From Acidimicrobiia bacterium (GTDB lineage Bacteria; Actinomycetota; Acidimicrobiia; Spongiisociales; UBA5794), in the NCBI GenBank assembly GCA_029287195.1, contig JARFRN010000182.1, forward strand, positions 1 through 53,397: a stretch of 53,397 nucleotides of DNA. The letters run 5' to 3'. A program made the translations under genes and the position numbers. The notes under the pieces were generated by a model, which saw nothing but the letters and a program-made list of their open reading frames with translations, had not been told where the DNA came from and did not search any database. Positions within the stretch are counted from its first letter, which is position 1; each line of letters opens with the position of its first letter. This document shows, piece by piece, positions 49,399 through 53,397 of the stretch.

Positions 49399-50244
49399 AT
49401 GGCAAACACAGAAACGATTGATCTCATCAACGACAAATCCGCTCTGATGCGGCGCCATGTCATCGAGATGGGATACAGAGCGGGGGGCCGCGGCGCCCAC
49501 TTCGGGCCGGCCCTCTCCAGCATCGAAATCGTGGCCAGCCTGTTCTTCGGGGTGATGAGTCATGATCCGAAGAATCCCACGATGGCCACCAGAGACCGAT
49601 TCGTTCAGAGCAAGGGACATGCCTGCCTTGCTCTGTACTCCGCCCTGGGGGAAGCCGGCTACATCACACAAGAGCAGATGGCCACCTTCAAAGCGGATGG
49701 AAGCTTCCTCGCCGGGCATCCCACCCGAAACCCGCAATACGGCATCGAGGTGTCGTCGGGAACCCTCGGTAACGGCTTCGCTGTTGCCTGCGGGATGGCC
49801 AAGGCAGCGAAAATCAAGGGTGAGGATCACAAGGTGTTCTGCCTCGTTGGTGACGGAGAGTGCAACGAGGGGATCATCTGGGAAGCGGCCATGAATGCCG
49901 TCAAGTACGAGCTGGACAACCTCATTGCCATCATCGATCGCAACTTCGTCCAGCTGGCCGGCACCACCAAGGACATCATGGATGTTGATGTCGAGGCGCT
50001 GTGGAGGGCAGCGGGATGGGACGTCCTGGTCCTCGAAGATGGTAACGACGCGGCCGGCTTGCTAAATGCCCTGGGGCAAATGAAGGAGTCCGGCAACGGG
50101 AAACCTCACGTGATCATCGCCAACACCACGAAGGGCAAGGGCATCTCGTTCATGGAGGGCAGCCTCAACTGGCATGCCCGGCCGATGAACAAGGACCAAT
50201 ACGACCAAGCCATTGCGGAGCTAGAGAACGCGAAGACAACATGA
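49399..50244 (+). CDS. Transketolase, N-terminal subunit (split form)
   Basis: 281 residues, the thiamine-diphosphate-binding half of a two-subunit transketolase. Motifs are SKGHACLALYSALGEAGY (His74), FLAGHPTRN (His107) and the ThDP motif GDGECNEG (151-158) with a downstream Asn182 in IIDRN. The end SFMEGSLNWHARPM is typical. It moves a two-carbon ketol unit from a ketose to an aldose. ATG 49399 has GGAGAG 8 bp upstream. The gene overlaps its C-terminal partner by 4 bp. A separate complete transketolase may exist elsewhere in the genome. Confidence 0.93.
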   Translation: MANTETIDLINDKSALMRRHVIEMGYRAGGRGAHFGPALSSIEIVASLFFGVMSHDPKNPTMATRDRFVQSKGHACLALYSALGEAGYITQEQMATFKADGSFLAGHPTRNPQYGIEVSSGTLGNGFAVACGMAKAAKIKGEDHKVFCLVGDGECNEGIIWEAAMNAVKYELDNLIAIIDRNFVQLAGTTKDIMDVDVEALWRAAGWDVLVLEDGNDAAGLLNALGQMKESGNGKPHVIIANTTKGKGISFMEGSLNWHARPMNKDQYDQAIAELENAKTT

Positions 50245-51206
50245 ACAAAGCAGCATTGGACAAACTGCAGGAATGGTCCGAGAAGGGCCACCGCTCGGTG
50301 CAGGCAGACACTCTGTTGATGCTGGCTGCCGAACATCCGGAGGTGGTAGCACTGAGCGCCGACCTCACCCCTACGGCCCGGCTGGTCGAATTCAAGGAAA
50401 CCTATCCGGATCGGTTCTTCGACGTCGGTATCGCAGAACAGAATCTGATCGATTTCTCAGCCGGTCTTGCCCTGGAAGGCTTGCGCCCGTTCGCGGTTGG
50501 CCTGGCAGCCATGGTGCCGATGCGTCCGGCGGAACAGATGCGTGCCGCTGTGGGCTACATGAAAGCGAATGTGACGGTCATCGGCATCGAAGCCGGGGTG
50601 CGTTTTGGCCCACTGGGTAATACCCACTACGCCATGGACGACATCGCCGTAGTCCGCGCGATCCCGAACTTCACCGTCATCGCCCCTTCCGATCCGCTTT
50701 CGACTCACAAGGCGCTCTACGCCTGTATCGAGCACGAAGGGCCCGTCTACATACGCCTCACCGGCGGACCGGGGTACCCGGTGATGTACCCCGAGGATTT
50801 CGACTTCCAGATCGGCAAGGCCATCGATTATCGCCCCGGTAGCGATATCGCGTTCGTGTCAAGCGGATCTCTCCTCGCTGATGCGGTCGGCGCTGCCGAC
50901 ATTCTCGAGGGAAAGGGGATCTCCACCCGCGTTGTCGACATGCACACAGTGAAGCCGCTGGACACAGAGATGCTGGACAAGGTATTCGCCGAGAACCGGC
51001 TAGTCGTCACGGTCGAGGAACACAGTCCATTTGGTGGTCTGGGAGGGGCGGTTGCGGAATACAAAGCCGGTTTCGCCGATGCTCCGAAACAGATAATCGC
51101 CAGTCTTGGCGACAAGTTCCAGAAGCTCGGTGACCACAAGTTCCTGATGAAGGAAAACGGATTGACGGCCCCTGACCTGGCGGCCTTGGCGGAGACGAAC
51201 CTGTAG
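50241..51206 (+). CDS. Transketolase, C-terminal subunit (split form)
   Basis: 321 residues: the pyrimidine-binding domain with the ThDP-activating glutamate in DVGIAEQNLIDFSAGLA (Glu66), then GVRFGPLGNTHYAMDDIAVVRAIPN, and a C-terminal transketolase domain (VVDMHTVKPLD, VVTVEEHSPFGGLGGAVAEY). Together with the previous product it forms the active enzyme. The overlap (ATGA) ensures equal synthesis. It is the last gene of the operon; a hairpin follows 12 bp after the stop. Confidence 0.93.
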   Translation: MNKAALDKLQEWSEKGHRSVQADTLLMLAAEHPEVVALSADLTPTARLVEFKETYPDRFFDVGIAEQNLIDFSAGLALEGLRPFAVGLAAMVPMRPAEQMRAAVGYMKANVTVIGIEAGVRFGPLGNTHYAMDDIAVVRAIPNFTVIAPSDPLSTHKALYACIEHEGPVYIRLTGGPGYPVMYPEDFDFQIGKAIDYRPGSDIAFVSSGSLLADAVGAADILEGKGISTRVVDMHTVKPLDTEMLDKVFAENRLVVTVEEHSPFGGLGGAVAEYKAGFADAPKQIIASLGDKFQKLGDHKFLMKENGLTAPDLAALAETNL

Positions 51207-51218
51207 CCAGGTTTGGGG

Positions 51219-51251
51219 AAGTGGCCGTCGCTCGGGGCGGCCGCTTTGCTT
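51219..51251 (+). terminator. Rho-independent-like terminator of the catabolic operon
   Basis: A 9-bp stem with one G-T wobble (AAGTGGCCG at 51219-51227 with CGGCCGCTT at 51238-51246) closes a 10-base loop and is followed by a T-rich stretch (TGCTTGATTTG). It lies 12 bp after the transketolase stop and marks the operon end. The remaining bases up to 51482 show no gene; a 6-bp stem lies at 51380-51401 in the next leader. Confidence 0.6.
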
Positions 51252-51482
51252 GATTTGACCTGCGCCCACCCCTGACTATCAGACGGCCCTCCCAGCCGGC
51301 CTGCCTGTGTTCGCTCTCGTCCCGCGCTTGTTGATCTGCGTGAGTTGAGGAGCGAGCAGCGGACCGGGTCAACCTTGGTGCTCGGCCTCGGGAGACCGAG
51401 CGAGAGACAACCGTCCATGTCCTTACAGGGGTTTTGATATTCGACACTCCGCGCCTCAGCAGCTCGGACGTAGACCGGAACC

Positions 51483-52289
51483 GTGAGAGACCTCGTCGAA
51501 GGCCGTCTGTATGGCGATCTACCGTATTTGCGGATCGGCCACGGTCCTCCATTGCTAATGGCGACCGGCCTTACGGCCGAGCACACCAACCCGAGCGGTT
51601 TCGAACGGCGGATGATGTATCGAATGATGTCGCCGTTCGCTGAGCACTTCACGGTGTATGGGGCGAATCGCAAGCCCGGGTTGGCGCCGGGAGTGACGAT
51701 GTCCGACATCGCCGGACACAAGGCCGAGACGATCGAGCACGACATCGGTGAGCCGGTCTTTCTGCTGGGCTTGTCCACCGGCGGCTCGGTGTCGCTGCAG
51801 CTAGCGATCGACCGCCCGCACTTGGTACGCCGCCTGGTATTGCTGGTGTCGGCGTGTCGGCTCTCGCCACATGGTCGCCACATTCGGGCCGAGCTCGCAC
51901 GGCTTACCAAGGAAGGCAACCACCGCCGAGCCTGGTCGCAGTTGGCGGAGGCAGCTGCGCCTCGCGCCTTTCGCTACCCGGCGCGCGCTCTCGCCTGGAT
52001 CGCAGCTCCCACCATGTCGGCCCAGGATCCGTCCGATATGCTCGTCACGATCGCAGCCGAGGACCAGTTCGATGCCGACCCCGACCTCAACCGCGTATCG
52101 GCGCCCACACTGGTAGTTGGCGGAGGGGCGGACCCGTTCTACTCAACCGACCTCCTCCACCGCACCGCCGCAGCAGTTCAGGACGGACGCGCGGTGATCT
52201 TCCCAAACAAAGGGCACGGCTACGCCTCCGCCTCGAGAACCGCGGCCAACATCATCCTGGGGTTTCTGCTCGCCGGCTCCACCACCTAA
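51483..52289 (+). CDS. Alpha/beta-fold hydrolase
   Basis: 268 residues of the alpha/beta-hydrolase superfamily. The nucleophile elbow is VFLLGLSTGGSVSLQLA; the acid is probably Asp in VVGGGADPFYS and the histidine in PNKGHGYAS. No signal peptide or membrane helix is seen. The start is GTG 51483. The function cannot be specified; esterase, thioesterase or C-C hydrolase are all possible. It is transcribed in the same direction as the upstream operon but past its terminator. Confidence 0.85.
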   Translation: MRDLVEGRLYGDLPYLRIGHGPPLLMATGLTAEHTNPSGFERRMMYRMMSPFAEHFTVYGANRKPGLAPGVTMSDIAGHKAETIEHDIGEPVFLLGLSTGGSVSLQLAIDRPHLVRRLVLLVSACRLSPHGRHIRAELARLTKEGNHRRAWSQLAEAAAPRAFRYPARALAWIAAPTMSAQDPSDMLVTIAAEDQFDADPDLNRVSAPTLVVGGGADPFYSTDLLHRTAAAVQDGRAVIFPNKGHGYASASRTAANIILGFLLAGSTT

Positions 52290-52378
52290 CCCGTAGCCGA
52301 CGTTGTATCCGGGCTTGGCCGGCACCAAACGCGAGTTGCCGCTCTCGGCAGGTGCAGGTCGGTGATCGGTGTGTAGTG

Positions 52379-52407
52379 TTGACCGTGGCGACGCAGACGG
52401 AGATGCT
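52379..52407 (+). promoter_or_regulatory. Possible promoter for the last hydrolase gene
   Basis: A -35-like TTGACC (52379-52384) and a -10-like GATGCT (52402-52407) are spaced by 17 bp. They lie about 40 bp before the GTG of the hydrolase. The -10 match is only moderate. Confidence 0.3.
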
Positions 52408-52445
52408 GAGCGGCAAACGCAAAACAGGCGATAGGACCGTCCGCC

Positions 52446-53366
52446 GTGCGTAGACGTATTGTGACCATCGGCGGAGCGCTTACCGTCGGCGCAATCGGTA
52501 TTGTCGCGTCCTGTCGGCGGCGCCGAGGGAAGCCTGAGGTGGTGGCGGACACCTTCCCGAACGGGACGGGCTACCTGCAGTTCGGGTCGGGAGCGAAGTC
52601 ACTCCTGTGGATTCCCGACCCGAGCCACACCGATCACATCGGGCCCAGCGGAAACCGTTGTGGTGCCGCCTCGAAGAGCCCCTATCTGGCGATGATGACG
52701 CGGATGCTCCGTTCGTTCGTCGAAGCGGGGTACACCATCTTCCTGGTCGGCCATAAGCCGAACCTTCCTCACGGCTGCACCATTGCAGACATGGCTGAGG
52801 ATTACGCCGGGTTGATCATCGAGGAGTTCGGCGGGAAGGTCGACCTTGTCGTCGGGGATTCCGGCGGGGGCATGATCGGCTTTTGCCTGGCCGCCCAACA
52901 CCCGAGCCTCTTCGCTCACATCGCGATCCTTGTTGCCGGCTACACGCTGGACGAGGAATTCAAGGCGGCCAACCTGGAGTCGGCGCAGCTGAACAGCGCC
53001 GGACGCAGCACCGATGCGGCTGCGGTAATGGTGAGCTTCATGTTTCCCGGCCTTCGCCCAGCCTTTTTCGCCCGCCTCCTGGCATCGGTGATGGGTCGGT
53101 TGATCCTGTCGGCCGGCTCCGATGACCTCGTAGTCGGCGCCGAAGCTCTCAATGTGTTCGACGGCCGGGAGATCCTGTCGAACATCCCGGTGCCGGTGCT
53201 TCTGGTGTGCGGCGACCGTGACCGGTTCGTCTCCAAGACGGTGTACCAGCAGACGGCCGACCTCATTCCCGACTGCAAGTTGAGGCTCTACGAGGGCAAG
53301 GACCATCTCGGGGCGCTATTCGACAAGCGGACGCCCAACGAGATGCTCGAGTTCGCCCGTCGCTAG
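52446..53366 (+). CDS. Alpha/beta hydrolase with N-terminal hydrophobic segment
   Basis: 306 residues. A hydrophobic N-terminal segment (VTIGGALTVGAIGIVASC) after a basic start could be a signal or lipoprotein-like anchor, the Cys at the end being a possible lipid site. The hydrolase core has DLVVGDSGGGMIGFCLA as nucleophile elbow, VLLVCGDRDRFVS with the likely acid, and EGKDHLGALF with the histidine. The start is GTG 52446; a second GTG lies five codons on. Its cargo is unknown. It ends 31 bp before the window edge. Confidence 0.83.
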   Translation: MRRRIVTIGGALTVGAIGIVASCRRRRGKPEVVADTFPNGTGYLQFGSGAKSLLWIPDPSHTDHIGPSGNRCGAASKSPYLAMMTRMLRSFVEAGYTIFLVGHKPNLPHGCTIADMAEDYAGLIIEEFGGKVDLVVGDSGGGMIGFCLAAQHPSLFAHIAILVAGYTLDEEFKAANLESAQLNSAGRSTDAAAVMVSFMFPGLRPAFFARLLASVMGRLILSAGSDDLVVGAEALNVFDGREILSNIPVPVLLVCGDRDRFVSKTVYQQTADLIPDCKLRLYEGKDHLGALFDKRTPNEMLEFARR

Positions 53367-53397
53367 CCGCCGCCGTGCTCCTCCCCTATCGGCTTTT

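Noticed and set aside
50828-51919. A 363-codon minus-strand frame across the end of the transketolase gene and the next hydrolase
   Set aside because: Both plus-strand genes have intact catalytic motifs; the antisense reading is Ser/Arg/Pro-rich noise.

Overview
The window is high-GC DNA with dense, operon-rich coding on both strands. It fits an Actinomycetota genome, most likely in or near the Acidimicrobiia. The support is indirect: frequent GTG/TTG starts, SLH repeats of the GCNPP..FCP type, probable F420-linked enzymes (LLM-class and DDN-type), a DUF1876 protein, DUF3179 and SURF1. No rRNA, tRNA, CRISPR array, transposase or phage gene was seen. All family names come from reading the sequence; no search was run.

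Layout. 0-2.2 kb: kynureninase (cut by the window edge) behind an M24 peptidase. 2.2-15.2 kb: mixed housekeeping and accessory genes, including a secreted SLH/beta-helix protein, an EamA exporter, a yeast-type cytosine deaminase, hpt, F420-type enzymes, a class 3 lipase, a YgjP-type metallopeptidase, a DUF3472 protein, an isochorismatase-like hydrolase and a SOUL protein. 15.4-26.5 kb: a lipid and membrane block, with a large membrane alpha/beta hydrolase, a CREST (ceramidase-like) hydrolase, and two PlsC acyltransferase + PLDc_N pairs pointing at each other across a FadD acyl-CoA ligase, then DUF1269, YihY and another hydrolase. 26.8-33.9 kb: PPK2, DUF983, a zinc-finger protein, a three-gene ABC exporter and glyA. 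33.9-43.9 kb: DUF3179 lipoprotein, Crp regulator, TlpA-CcdA-MFS operon, AlaX, an HhH repair protein, SURF1-GNAT-DUF2087 and a gamma-glutamyltransferase-like protein. 43.9-45.2 kb: short SSB and a TPR protein.

45.4-51.2 kb is the most interesting part. It is a compact five-gene catabolic operon: SauS-like CoA-acylating aldehyde dehydrogenase, acetyl-CoA hydrolase/transferase-family CoA-transferase, HMG-CoA-lyase-like enzyme, and the two halves of a split transketolase. A perfect 20-bp palindrome covers the -35 box of its likely promoter and a hairpin terminator follows it. The set suggests that a ketose is cut by transketolase, the aldehyde is trapped as a CoA thioester, and carbon leaves through CoA transfer and acetyl-CoA release. 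I know of no described pathway with exactly this set, so the substrate is open. Two alpha/beta hydrolases close the window.

Two further regulatory observations stand out. The same 11-bp palindromic core lies in the ppk2 promoter and over the start codon of the zinc-finger gene. Two small intergenic regions (28.7 and 33.7 kb) read as proteins only after a -1 shift at an ATAGGG run.
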